From Bacteroidales bacterium (GTDB lineage: Bacteria > Bacteroidota > Bacteroidia > Bacteroidales > PUMT01): DNA of 42,094 bases. The translations under genes and the position numbers were made by a program. The notes beneath the pieces were generated by a model. That model was not told where the DNA came from and searched no databases. It saw only the letters and a list, made by a program, of their open reading frames with translations. The number at the start of each line of letters is the position of its first letter. The stretch's first letter is position 1. Of the stretch, positions 27,767 to 35,325 are shown one piece after another. The stretch lies in assembly GCA_007133565.1 (NCBI GenBank), contig SLMM01000168.1, positions 1 to 42,094 of the forward strand. Direction: 5' to 3'.

Positions 27767-28873
27767 TTAAGTTATTTTTCGTTTCCTCTCACTGAATCGC
27801 TTAAGGAGCATCTCCGCAGCCGTAAAGCTTGATAAAAGGCCGCTTGCCACCTGCTGCCTGGTTTTTTCCATAAAGGAGGCTACCTCAGGATCATTGTAAA
27901 AGCTTTCCCTTAACTGATGCTCTATGCTCTCATGCATCCAGTAAAGAGACTGGGTAAGACGGTTTTCTCTGAAAAAACCGGTAGAACGTGTAAACTGCAG
28001 ATACTCCCCGATTGCGTTATCTACCATATCAAGCCCTGCGTGTGTATGTGATGAACAGGTGCTTACCCGTGGTATCCAACCTGAAGCTGTGGGGGGAAAA
28101 AGCTGAAGCGCTCCCTTGTACTGTGACCTGGCTGTTTCAGCTTTTTCAATATTGTTGCCGTCAGCCTTGGTTATAACAATCATATCTGCCATCTCCATTA
28201 TACCCCGCTTTATTCCCTGTAGCTCGTCACCGGCTCCCGCAAGCATGAGAAGCAGGAAAAAATCAACCATTGAGTGAACGGCAGTCTCCGACTGGCCCAC
28301 TCCTACTGTCTCTACAATTACAGTGTCAAATCCGGCAGCCTCACATAGAATAATGCTTTCCCTGGTTTTCCGGGCAACACCTCCCAGCGACCCACCCGAT
28401 GGTGATGGTCGTATAAAAGCTGAGGGGTCAGATGAAAGCTCTTCCATCCTCGTCTTGTCACCCAGAATGCTGCCCTTTGATAACCCGCTGCTCGGGTCGA
28501 CGGCGAGGACCGCCACCCTGGATCCTCTTCCGGTAAGCATCTTGCCAAAGCTTTCAATGAATGAACTTTTACCCACACCAGGAACTCCGGTTATGCCTAT
28601 CCTTACCGATTCGCCAGCATGCGGGTTGCATTGTTCCACCAGTTCCCTGGCAATTTCCTGGTCAGCCTGCAATGAACTTTCAATTAGTGTTATCGCACGG
28701 CTCAAAATACTGATATCCCTGTTAAGTATTCCTTCCCTGTATTTCTCAACCGGCATTCTTTTCCTGATCCTGTTTCCCCTCGAAGAATTACCGGCCGACG
28801 GATTAACAGACGGAGGCTGCTCAACTCCCCGGTTTACAGATAAGGCACTTTTATATTTTTCATTTTTACTCAT
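27767..28873 (-). CDS. meaB: Methylmalonyl-CoA mutase-associated GTPase MeaB
   Basis: MeaB is a G3E-type GTPase that loads and protects the adenosylcobalamin cofactor of methylmalonyl-CoA mutase. The 368-residue product has Walker [10 protein letters not shown] (96-104), the switch stretch [15 protein letters not shown] and the guanine-specificity motif TKAD in VITKADG. It is about 30 residues longer at the N-terminus than typical, with a Ser/Asn/Arg-rich lead. The start overlaps the stop of the DUF1573 gene in an ATGA junction. Presence implies a B12-dependent mutase elsewhere in the genome, fitting the succinate-propionate metabolism common in the phylum. Confidence 0.94.
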   Translation of the reverse strand: MSKNEKYKSALSVNRGVEQPPSVNPSAGNSSRGNRIRKRMPVEKYREGILNRDISILSRAITLIESSLQADQEIARELVEQCNPHAGESVRIGITGVPGVGKSSFIESFGKMLTGRGSRVAVLAVDPSSGLSKGSILGDKTRMEELSSDPSAFIRPSPSGGSLGGVARKTRESIILCEAAGFDTVIVETVGVGQSETAVHSMVDFFLLLMLAGAGDELQGIKRGIMEMADMIVITKADGNNIEKAETARSQYKGALQLFPPTASGWIPRVSTCSSHTHAGLDMVDNAIGEYLQFTRSTGFFRENRLTQSLYWMHESIEHQLRESFYNDPEVASFMEKTRQQVASGLLSSFTAAEMLLKRFSERKRKIT

Positions 28874-29958
28874 TCTGATACCACTTTTCCTGTAATTCTC
28901 AAAACAACTGACTGGTTATCCGGGTCATTGGTTATGACAATAATGCTCCGGCTCTGCCTTCCCGGCAAACCCTGAGAATCGAATATGACATCAATATTAC
29001 CCGACTCTCCCTGATGAATTAATTTCCTGTCGGCCACCGTTGCAGTGGAGCCACAACCGCTCCTTACCGAACGTATCAGCAGGGCGGACTGCCCCTTGTT
29101 GGTAAACCGGAATTTATGCCTGGCACTTACACCCTGTAGCAGGGTGCCGAAATCATAAACGCTTTCATCGAAATGGATCGATGGAGCTGTTGACCTTTCC
29201 TCATCGGTCATCCCGGAAAAATCCTCGAGTATATTCGCGCTGACATACAATATGTTCCTCCCTGTTGATTTTCCGTTGACCAGAACCCTGATGTTATCGG
29301 TCACTGTACCCCATTCTCCTTTCATGCCGGCATCAAAGCGGACTTCAACTACACCTCTTTCTCCGGGACTGATTTTAGGGGGTTCAGCGCTGAAGGATAA
29401 ATGCGGGGGCACGCCCGAAAATGTTATTTCAAGCTCTTCATCTGTCAGGTTAATGACCCCGACGGTATCGTATGAAACAGTACCGGGAGCTACTCTTCCG
29501 AGAGGTACATGGTTTGACCTTATCCTGAGAGGGCCGATCTCGTGCGGATACATATCCACAGGGGTTTTGTCGGCAGGAATAACCTCGCCAAGCAATCTCA
29601 GTGTGACATTCGAAGGATCACCTGAGGCACTAACCAACACTACCCTGTTAAATCTGCCCGGCATATTACGGGGATCGAACTCCAGGGTAACCGTTCCGGT
29701 TTCTCCGGGTGGCACCGGCCCCCTGGTCCACCCAAGAACCGAAATACCGCCTCCGGCAGACACATTGCCAACCCGGAGAGAATCCCTTCCCCTGTTTTCA
29801 AATAAAAACTCGTGTTGAAGCGGCCCTCCGTCCTCCCTGACCTGTCCGAAATTATGCTGCATGCTTTCAAAATAGATTGAAGAATCGCTATACTGCTCCA
29901 TATCAAAAAAATACAGCACGACAAGCAGGCACAACGCAGTAATCTTCGTCTGAATCAT
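28870..29958 (-). CDS. Exported DUF1573-type protein
   Basis: The 362-residue protein has a short N-terminal hydrophobic signal or anchor (about 4-18). Two DUF1573-like Ig domains are apparent. One is at about 30-125 (HNFGQVREDGGPLQHEFLFENRG, FDPRNMPGRFNRVVLVSASGDP). The other is at about 265-358 (YDFGTLLQGVSARHKFRFTNKG, VRSGCGST, SRSIIVITNDP). A related but more diverged beta region lies between them. Such proteins are common in Bacteroidota envelopes, but no biochemical role is established that I know of. It leads an operon with meaB (overlapping ATGA) and smpB; the reason for the grouping is unclear. Confidence 0.85.
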   Translation of the reverse strand: MIQTKITALCLLVVLYFFDMEQYSDSSIYFESMQHNFGQVREDGGPLQHEFLFENRGRDSLRVGNVSAGGGISVLGWTRGPVPPGETGTVTLEFDPRNMPGRFNRVVLVSASGDPSNVTLRLLGEVIPADKTPVDMYPHEIGPLRIRSNHVPLGRVAPGTVSYDTVGVINLTDEELEITFSGVPPHLSFSAEPPKISPGERGVVEVRFDAGMKGEWGTVTDNIRVLVNGKSTGRNILYVSANILEDFSGMTDEERSTAPSIHFDESVYDFGTLLQGVSARHKFRFTNKGQSALLIRSVRSGCGSTATVADRKLIHQGESGNIDVIFDSQGLPGRQSRSIIVITNDPDNQSVVLRITGKVVSE

Positions 29959-29990
29959 TATATTTACGTATTGAAAATCATCCGGTCAGG

Positions 29991-29998
29991 CAAAATTA
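29991..29998 (-). promoter_or_regulatory. Candidate -7 element for the DUF1573-meaB-smpB operon
   Basis: On the minus strand the octamer reads TAATTTTG, matching TAnnTTTG, and lies 32 bases before the ATG of the DUF1573 gene. The expected -33 position falls at the M20 gene start and shows no TTTG, so support is partial. Confidence 0.3.
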
Positions 29999-30011
29999 CA
30001 AAAATCAGAAT

Positions 30012-31190
30012 ATGCATCTGGCAGAAATCATCAGAAAAATGTCCCTTCAATACCTAGATGAAGTAATTGCTTCACGCAGGTATATTCATATGAATCCTGA
30101 ACTGTCATTCAGGGAATATGAAACTGCTGCTTTTATAATCAAAAAGCTCGAAGAGTATGGGATTGATTGCGAGATTGTTGCCGAGACCGGTGTTGTTGCC
30201 AGAATAACCGGTGAAGCAGGCAGAAGTGATAAATGTGTGGCCCTGAGGGCTGAACTGGATGCCCTGCCGGTAACCGAAGAAAATGACCTTCCCTGGAAGT
30301 CTTCCGTGCCCGGTGTGATGCATGCCTGCGGACACGATGTGCATGCTGCCTGCATGCTTGGCGCAGCAAGAATCATAAATGAAATGAAAAATGAATTTGC
30401 AGGTACGGTTATCATGCTGTTTCAACCGGGCGAGGAGGCTCTCCCCGGGGGAGCAAAAAAGATGCTTGATGCAAATGTTTTCGGCAACACACCACCATCG
30501 CTGATACTGGCACAACATGTACTGCCCGGCCTGCATGCGGGCGAAACCGGAATCAGGGGGGGTATTTATATGGCTTCGGGTGATGAAATATATATTACCC
30601 TTTCGGGGAAAGGAGGGCATGGAGCAACTCCGGACACTACTATCGATACTGTGGTTGCAATGTCACAGGTAGTTATATCGCTTCAACAGGTATCAAGCCG
30701 TTTTGCCCCTCCCAACATCCCGACCGTGCTAAGTTTCGGCAAACTAATCGCCAATGGAGCCACAAATGTCATTCCCCGGCAGGTAACCCTTGAAGGCACC
30801 TTTCGCACGATGGACGAAAATTGGAGGGCGCATGCGCATGAGATCATAAACAGGATTGCCACAAATACGGCAGCCATTCATGGTGCTTCCTGCAGCGTTG
30901 AAATAAGAAAAGGCTACCCCGTGCTGTACAATGATCCGGAAAAAACAATCCTTGTGGCCGGCCTAATGGAAGAATACCTTAAAAAAGACAAGGTGAAAGA
31001 GCTGCCAGTCAGGATGACAACTGAAGATTTTGCATGGTTTGCACAGCAATACCCTGCCGTTTTTTACAGAATTGGCACCGGCATGCCGGAAAGGCAGCTT
31101 CATGCGCCCGATTTCGACATCGACGAGCAGGCCATGCTCGCGGGGAGCGGACTACCGGTATGGCTTGCAATCTCTTATTTGCTTAGGTAA
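30012..31190 (+). CDS. M20 family amidohydrolase (M20D, aminoacylase/carboxypeptidase type)
   Basis: The 392-residue enzyme is a zinc (or manganese) metallo-amidohydrolase of the group that cleaves N-acyl amino acids, IAA-amino acid conjugates or related amides. Family residues are visible: MHACGHDVH (103-111, ligands Cys106 and His108), the EE pair in PGEEALPGGA (Glu141 and Glu142), His169 in LAQHV, and His364 in RQLHAPDF. Together these match the five ligands of M20D. A dimerisation domain is inserted at about 185-300. No signal peptide is present, so it is cytoplasmic. It is divergent from the DUF1573 gene with 53 bases between starts. The true substrate is not evident. Confidence 0.92.
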   Translation: MHLAEIIRKMSLQYLDEVIASRRYIHMNPELSFREYETAAFIIKKLEEYGIDCEIVAETGVVARITGEAGRSDKCVALRAELDALPVTEENDLPWKSSVPGVMHACGHDVHAACMLGAARIINEMKNEFAGTVIMLFQPGEEALPGGAKKMLDANVFGNTPPSLILAQHVLPGLHAGETGIRGGIYMASGDEIYITLSGKGGHGATPDTTIDTVVAMSQVVISLQQVSSRFAPPNIPTVLSFGKLIANGATNVIPRQVTLEGTFRTMDENWRAHAHEIINRIATNTAAIHGASCSVEIRKGYPVLYNDPEKTILVAGLMEEYLKKDKVKELPVRMTTEDFAWFAQQYPAVFYRIGTGMPERQLHAPDFDIDEQAMLAGSGLPVWLAISYLLR

Positions 31191-31246
31191 CCAGGGTTAG
31201 GAGGTTTTTAATAAAAACTGACATTATGCAGTTTTTTAGTAAAATC

Positions 31247-31277
31247 ATTGTATTAATTTTACTTCATAATATATTTG
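31247..31277 (+). promoter_or_regulatory. Bacteroidota-type promoter for ferredoxin gene
   Basis: A perfect -7 octamer TATATTTG lies at 31270-31277, with ATTG at 31247-31250 as the -33 element and exactly 19 bases between TTG and the -7. This is the best promoter match in the window. Transcription would begin near 31283, giving a leader of about 40 bases before the ferredoxin ATG. Confidence 0.6.
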
Positions 31278-31323
31278 CATGCTGTTTTGAAGAACATAGT
31301 TAACCCAAAAACAAACAAAAAAG

Positions 31324-31491
31324 ATGGCTTACGTAATTAATGACGATTGTACCGCTTGCGGGAGCTGCATTGATGAATGTCCCGTTGAAGCAATATCAGA
31401 AGGAGATATTTATGTAATTGACCCGGAAACATGTACCGATTGCGGTGCATGCGCAGATGTTTGCCCTGTTGAGGCAATTCATCCCGAATAA
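31324..31491 (+). CDS. Ferredoxin, 2[4Fe-4S] clostridial type
   Basis: This 55-residue gene encodes a small low-potential electron carrier. It has two complete CxxCxxCxxxCP motifs: Cys9, 12, 15 and 19 in CTACGSCIDECP, and Cys37, 40, 43 and 47 in CTDCGACADVCP. The two halves are similar (VEAI follows each), the classical internal duplication. It would serve anaerobic oxidoreductases such as pyruvate:ferredoxin oxidoreductase or hydrogenase elsewhere in the genome. It has its own promoter and a hairpin terminator, so it is probably a single-gene transcript with high expression. It converges on fhs. Confidence 0.95.
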   Translation: MAYVINDDCTACGSCIDECPVEAISEGDIYVIDPETCTDCGACADVCPVEAIHPE

Positions 31492-31519
31492 ACGGTCAGT
31501 GATATTGCAGAATGAAAAC

Positions 31520-31553
31520 AGGCTGTCCCTTAAGGTGACGGCCTTTTACTTTT
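31520..31553 (+). terminator. Intrinsic terminator of ferredoxin gene
   Basis: The sequence AGGCTGTC...GACGGCCT folds into a stem of about eight pairs including one T-G wobble, plus a mismatch nearer the loop. A T-rich tract (TTTTACTTTT) follows it. It begins 28 bases after the ferredoxin stop and lies before the convergent fhs stop at 31582. Confidence 0.6.
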
Positions 31554-31581
31554 ATATCATCCAGGTCATATCCGGGCCTGA

Positions 31582-33252
31582 TCATAGCAAGCCCGTAATA
31601 TTTCCATCCTCATCAACATCTATACCCTCAGCCGCTGGTGTAGCCGGGAGACCCGGCATTCTCATTATATCTCCGGTAATCGGTATTACAAATCCGGCTC
31701 CCGCTGCCACTTCTATCTCCCGAACAGTTACTATGAAGTCTTTCGGCCTTCCAAGCAGCTCGGGGTTATCTGACAGCGATTTTTGTGTCTTGGCAATACA
31801 TACAGGAAGTTTGTCAAGGCCCAGTTGTTCAATCTTTTTCAGATCAGCTCTTGCCCTGCGGGTAAAATCGACGGCATTGGCACCGTAAATCTTCCTGGCT
31901 ACAGTTTCCACCTTTTTGGGAATATCCCAGTTCCAGTCATACATCGGCCTGAACCTGTTCCTGCAGTTATCGGCTGTTTTCGCAACAACATTAGCAAGCT
32001 CTTCGGCTCCGCCGCCACCTTTTGACCAGACATCGGCAACCACTGCCTCAACACCAAGGTCATCGCAATGTTCCTGTATAATTTTTATCTCATCACCCGA
32101 ATCACTTTCGAACCTGTTTATCGCCACCACTGCACATATTCCGAATTCACTTATGTTTTCAATATGTTTGGTAAGGTTGGGCAATCCTTTTCTCAGCGCA
32201 TCAGTGTCAGGCTCCCTGATCCTGTCAGGGTCAGCTCCGCCATGATATTTCAGCGCCCTGGCCGTCGCCACCAGCACCACTGCCTTGGGTGACAACCCCG
32301 AATAACCGCATTTTATGTCAAAAAACTTTTCTGCACCAAGGTCAAATCCAAATCCTGCTTCCGTCACAACATAATCTGACAACGACAAACCCATGCGGGT
32401 GGCGATAACCGAGTTGGTGCCCTGTGCAATATTTGCAAAAGGTCCGCCGTGAATTATTGCCGGGGTGTTCCCGGTGGTTTGGACAAGGTTCGGCTTTATT
32501 GCATCCTTCAGCAGTGCAGCCATTGCACCGTGAGCTTTCAGGTCACGGGCAAAAACAGGCTTCCTGTCATGGGTGAACCCTATAAATATGTTGCCCAGCT
32601 TCTTTTTCAGGTCCTGCAGGTCATCTGCAAGACAAAGAGCTGCCATTATCTCCGAGGCGGCAGTTATATTGAAACCGCCTTCACGGGGCACACCGCTCAT
32701 AGTACCGCCCAGTCCAACTATGACGTTCCGCAGAGACCTGTCATTCATATCCATCACCCTTTTCCAGAGTACAGTGCGGGGATCAATTCCGAGACTTCGG
32801 GTTTTGCTTTGTATATTGTTGTCAATCAAAGCTGAAAGCAGGTTGTTTGCCTTTTCAATTGCACTGAAATCGCCCGTGAAATGAAGGTTTATATCCTCCA
32901 TGGGCAATACCTGAGAATAACCTCCTCCGGCAGCGCCGCCCTTTATCCCGAATACCGGCCCGAGCGAAGGTTCCCGTAACACAACTGTGCTCTTTTTGCC
33001 TATCCTGTTAAGCCCCAGGGAGAGACCTATCGAGACTGTTGTTTTGCCTTCACCCGCCGGAGTGGGTGAAATGGCGCTGACAAGTATCAGGGTACTCTTG
33101 TCATACTTGTCAGAGTCAATATATTTGAGCGGAATCTTTGCCTTATACTTTCCGAAAAGTTCAATATCATCTTCATCAATACCTATTGAGGCAGCAATTT
33201 CAGATATATGCTTCATCTTAATGCTGCGGGCAATTTCAATATCGGTCTTCAT
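31582..33252 (-). CDS. fhs: Formate-tetrahydrofolate ligase
   Basis: The enzyme makes 10-formyltetrahydrofolate from formate, THF and ATP, feeding purine synthesis and one-carbon metabolism. The 556-residue product has the ATP site TPAGEGKTT (64-72), REPSLGPVFGIKGGAAGGGYSQV-type motifs and the DINLHFTGD stretch, all typical. I chose the ATG at 33252; a TTG three codons upstream is in frame. No other one-carbon gene lies beside it. The adjacent ferredoxin gene is convergent and separately controlled, so it does not indicate a Wood-Ljungdahl cluster. Confidence 0.96.
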   Translation of the reverse strand: MKTDIEIARSIKMKHISEIAASIGIDEDDIELFGKYKAKIPLKYIDSDKYDKSTLILVSAISPTPAGEGKTTVSIGLSLGLNRIGKKSTVVLREPSLGPVFGIKGGAAGGGYSQVLPMEDINLHFTGDFSAIEKANNLLSALIDNNIQSKTRSLGIDPRTVLWKRVMDMNDRSLRNVIVGLGGTMSGVPREGGFNITAASEIMAALCLADDLQDLKKKLGNIFIGFTHDRKPVFARDLKAHGAMAALLKDAIKPNLVQTTGNTPAIIHGGPFANIAQGTNSVIATRMGLSLSDYVVTEAGFGFDLGAEKFFDIKCGYSGLSPKAVVLVATARALKYHGGADPDRIREPDTDALRKGLPNLTKHIENISEFGICAVVAINRFESDSGDEIKIIQEHCDDLGVEAVVADVWSKGGGGAEELANVVAKTADNCRNRFRPMYDWNWDIPKKVETVARKIYGANAVDFTRRARADLKKIEQLGLDKLPVCIAKTQKSLSDNPELLGRPKDFIVTVREIEVAAGAGFVIPITGDIMRMPGLPATPAAEGIDVDEDGNITGLL

Positions 33253-33324
33253 AAGTAACAATTTAAAATAACTTTTCTGTTTTGTTTGATCGTGCCATGA
33301 TTATCTTCGGGTCACCTGCAACTT

Positions 33325-34380
33325 TCAGGGCCGGTACCTTGCCTGGTTGAGAATTTTCTGGTAATCATTATCTGCCATCAATTCTCCGAGTGTTACATTT
33401 CTGTGACGGTTCATATAAGAAGAGACAATCTGCCAGCCCAGCCAGATGGCAGCCGTACCGGGTGAATCACTGGTAAACTCCCTGGTAAAGGGGGCGGGAT
33501 TGACAAATCTTCCGATGGTTCTTGCATCGGTCGAAAACAATAACCTATTCTCCACCAGATATGTCCACATCAGGTCTTCGTTTTTCCTGCACCATTCCAG
33601 TTGTCTTGCCGTGAACCCGGTTTTCAGGGTGTCATGCTGATCAGGCAATACAGCATCTGTAAAATATAATAATTTCCCGTGGTGGATGATATGACTTAAA
33701 AGATTATCCTCAGTGTTGTCAAATTCAAACTCCATCATTGCCCAGGCCATCATAACGTCCGACACTATTTTTCCCGGGTGCATATTCCGCCTCTGGTACA
33801 TCGGCAAATGAAGCTGGGAGTAGAAAAAGTGGTCAGCTCCCAGGTATTTGTCCAGTCCGATACCTATTATCCCTTCTGAGGTAACAACCGACTGGTTAAA
33901 TCCTGAGAGGTATGTATATATCCTTGGAGCCTCATAATCAGGAAAATAATAAAGAAAATGTCTGAACGCATTCTCCAGATCATTTTCAAGCCATGACAGA
34001 TCGCCGAAAATGCTATCAACCTCGGTGCGAATCCGGTATATGTCCATATCTGTCAGAAACCTGTGAAGATGTTCAGGATAGGCCGGTGAGGAGGGACTCC
34101 CGATACGTATTATCAGATGATTGAAAATGTCAAAAAATTCGCCGTACTTCTGCTCAAGAATTTTAGCCTGAACCGGTATGCTGTCAATATCAACATCAAT
34201 CTCAAACAGGTCCACCTCAAGCCGCCTGATCGCAATTCCCGCGTCAATATTCCCTATGTCGGCCCCGGGCCTGGTATCCGAACAACCCGTTATCAGAAAA
34301 ACCAAAGCAATATATATGCCCGTCTTTTTTAAACCCCTTTTGCTGAATGTGCCGCAACAAAATGTTTGCTGTATTCCCAT
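33325..34380 (-). CDS. gldB: Gliding motility lipoprotein GldB
   Basis: GldB is an envelope lipoprotein required for gliding in flavobacteria and is also found in non-gliding Bacteroidota. The 351-residue frame from ATG 34380 has a lipobox LITGC with Cys33, after a 16-residue extension ahead of the hydrophobic core, so a downstream start is possible. Family features include RRLEVDLFEID, IFNHLIIRIG, DYEAPRIYTYLSGFNQSV and IGIGLDKYLGADH. The NAD synthetase gene lies about 1 kb away on the other strand; gldB, gldC and nadE are neighbours in Flavobacterium, so this is partly conserved synteny. No gldC is seen. The 72-base gap to fhs suggests weak linkage. Confidence 0.86.
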   Translation of the reverse strand: MGIQQTFCCGTFSKRGLKKTGIYIALVFLITGCSDTRPGADIGNIDAGIAIRRLEVDLFEIDVDIDSIPVQAKILEQKYGEFFDIFNHLIIRIGSPSSPAYPEHLHRFLTDMDIYRIRTEVDSIFGDLSWLENDLENAFRHFLYYFPDYEAPRIYTYLSGFNQSVVTSEGIIGIGLDKYLGADHFFYSQLHLPMYQRRNMHPGKIVSDVMMAWAMMEFEFDNTEDNLLSHIIHHGKLLYFTDAVLPDQHDTLKTGFTARQLEWCRKNEDLMWTYLVENRLLFSTDARTIGRFVNPAPFTREFTSDSPGTAAIWLGWQIVSSYMNRHRNVTLGELMADNDYQKILNQARYRP

Positions 34381-34462
34381 ATGCCCTGAGTTATCACTGA
34401 TTAGTATAAATACACTGATATGGATTATCCCCGATTATGATTTATCGAAAGATTTTTTTGGT

Positions 34463-34470
34463 TAAATTTG
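34463..34470 (+). promoter_or_regulatory. Candidate -7 element upstream of barrel-protein gene
   Basis: The octamer TAAATTTG matches TAnnTTTG. TTTA lies 18 bases upstream as a partial -33 element. Initiation would fall near 34476, and a perfect palindrome follows at 34489-34508. The leader would be about 145 bases, which is long. Confidence 0.35.
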
Positions 34471-34488
34471 TGTCTGTACCCTTTACCG

Positions 34489-34508
34489 TTTAATAATGTA
34501 TTATTAAA
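34489..34508. promoter_or_regulatory. Perfect 20-base palindrome, candidate operator
   Basis: TTTAATAAT and ATTATTAAA are exact reverse complements separated by GT. The site lies about 13-32 bases after the likely start of transcription for the barrel-protein gene and about 110 bases before the gldB start on the other strand. The arms contain only A and T, so an intrinsic terminator is unlikely; an operator for a dimeric regulator is plausible but unproven. Confidence 0.45.
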
Positions 34509-34620
34509 GATGTAAAGATAAAATTTTGTTTATTCCCTGCATTCCCGAAATGACGAATCAACTATCCAATAAGGTTCTTCTGGACGGATGCCGGTATTTC
34601 ACCCGATAATCACTGACATA

Positions 34621-35274
34621 ATGAGATTTTACCTGTTCACTACGCTCCTTTTTGCAGCAAGTTTAATTACTGAAGCACAGGGGGTTCGCTTCTCTGTTTT
34701 TGCAGATCCACAGATTGCCTGGCTGAGTCCTGAAACACGCAATGCCGATTTTGCCGGGGTAAGGGGAGGAATTGATGCCGGATTTGAAATGGATAATTTT
34801 TTCAGCAGCAACTATGCCTTCTCAACCGGACTTTCAATAAACACCACCGGTGGCAAATTGAAGTTCAATGAGCCTGTCCCTTTACGGTTCAAAGGCTCTA
34901 CCGATACTATCGCACCCGGACAGGTTGTTACCTACAGGCTGCAGTATGCCAATCTGCCGATTGGACTCAAATTCACAACCAGGGAGATCGGATATACCAC
35001 AGTATTTGCAAAGATTGGCATGGGCGGCCATTTCAGGTTAAGGTCACGTGCTGATATATATGCCCGCGGCATTGAAAAGGAAAGCATCACCGATGAGATT
35101 GAACTATTCAATTTCTCCTACCATTTTGGTGCCGGGATCCATTACTCACTTGGCGGACAGACGGCGGTTATGGCCGGATTTGAATACCGGCACAGGTTTA
35201 TTGACATCGCTTCAGGGTCAGAATACAAAGCCCTGCTTAACACCATATCCATGAAATTAGGCCTGCTTTTCTAA
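34621..35274 (+). CDS. PorT-family outer-membrane beta-barrel protein
   Basis: The product has 217 residues from the ATG at 34621, which gives a signal peptide ending TEAQ before Gly21; the frame also opens 33 bases earlier. The mature part is a small barrel with alternating hydrophobic strands (FAKIGMGGHFRL, FSYHFGAGIHYSL, TAVMAGFEYRH) and a terminal Phe (LGLLF). This is like PorT/outer membrane protein beta-barrel domains of Bacteroidota. Substrate or role is unknown. It precedes nadE by 51 bases and may share a transcript with it. Confidence 0.82.
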   Translation: MRFYLFTTLLFAASLITEAQGVRFSVFADPQIAWLSPETRNADFAGVRGGIDAGFEMDNFFSSNYAFSTGLSINTTGGKLKFNEPVPLRFKGSTDTIAPGQVVTYRLQYANLPIGLKFTTREIGYTTVFAKIGMGGHFRLRSRADIYARGIEKESITDEIELFNFSYHFGAGIHYSLGGQTAVMAGFEYRHRFIDIASGSEYKALLNTISMKLGLLF

Positions 35275-35325
35275 AATCATGGCCATATAATGAATTATCT
35301 TCTATAACTATAAAAACCAATCAGT

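Noticed and set aside
31418-31888. Plus-strand frame overlapping the ferredoxin end and fhs
   Set aside because: It is out of frame with the ferredoxin and antisense to the fhs C-terminus; the Ser/Pro composition is typical of a shadow frame.
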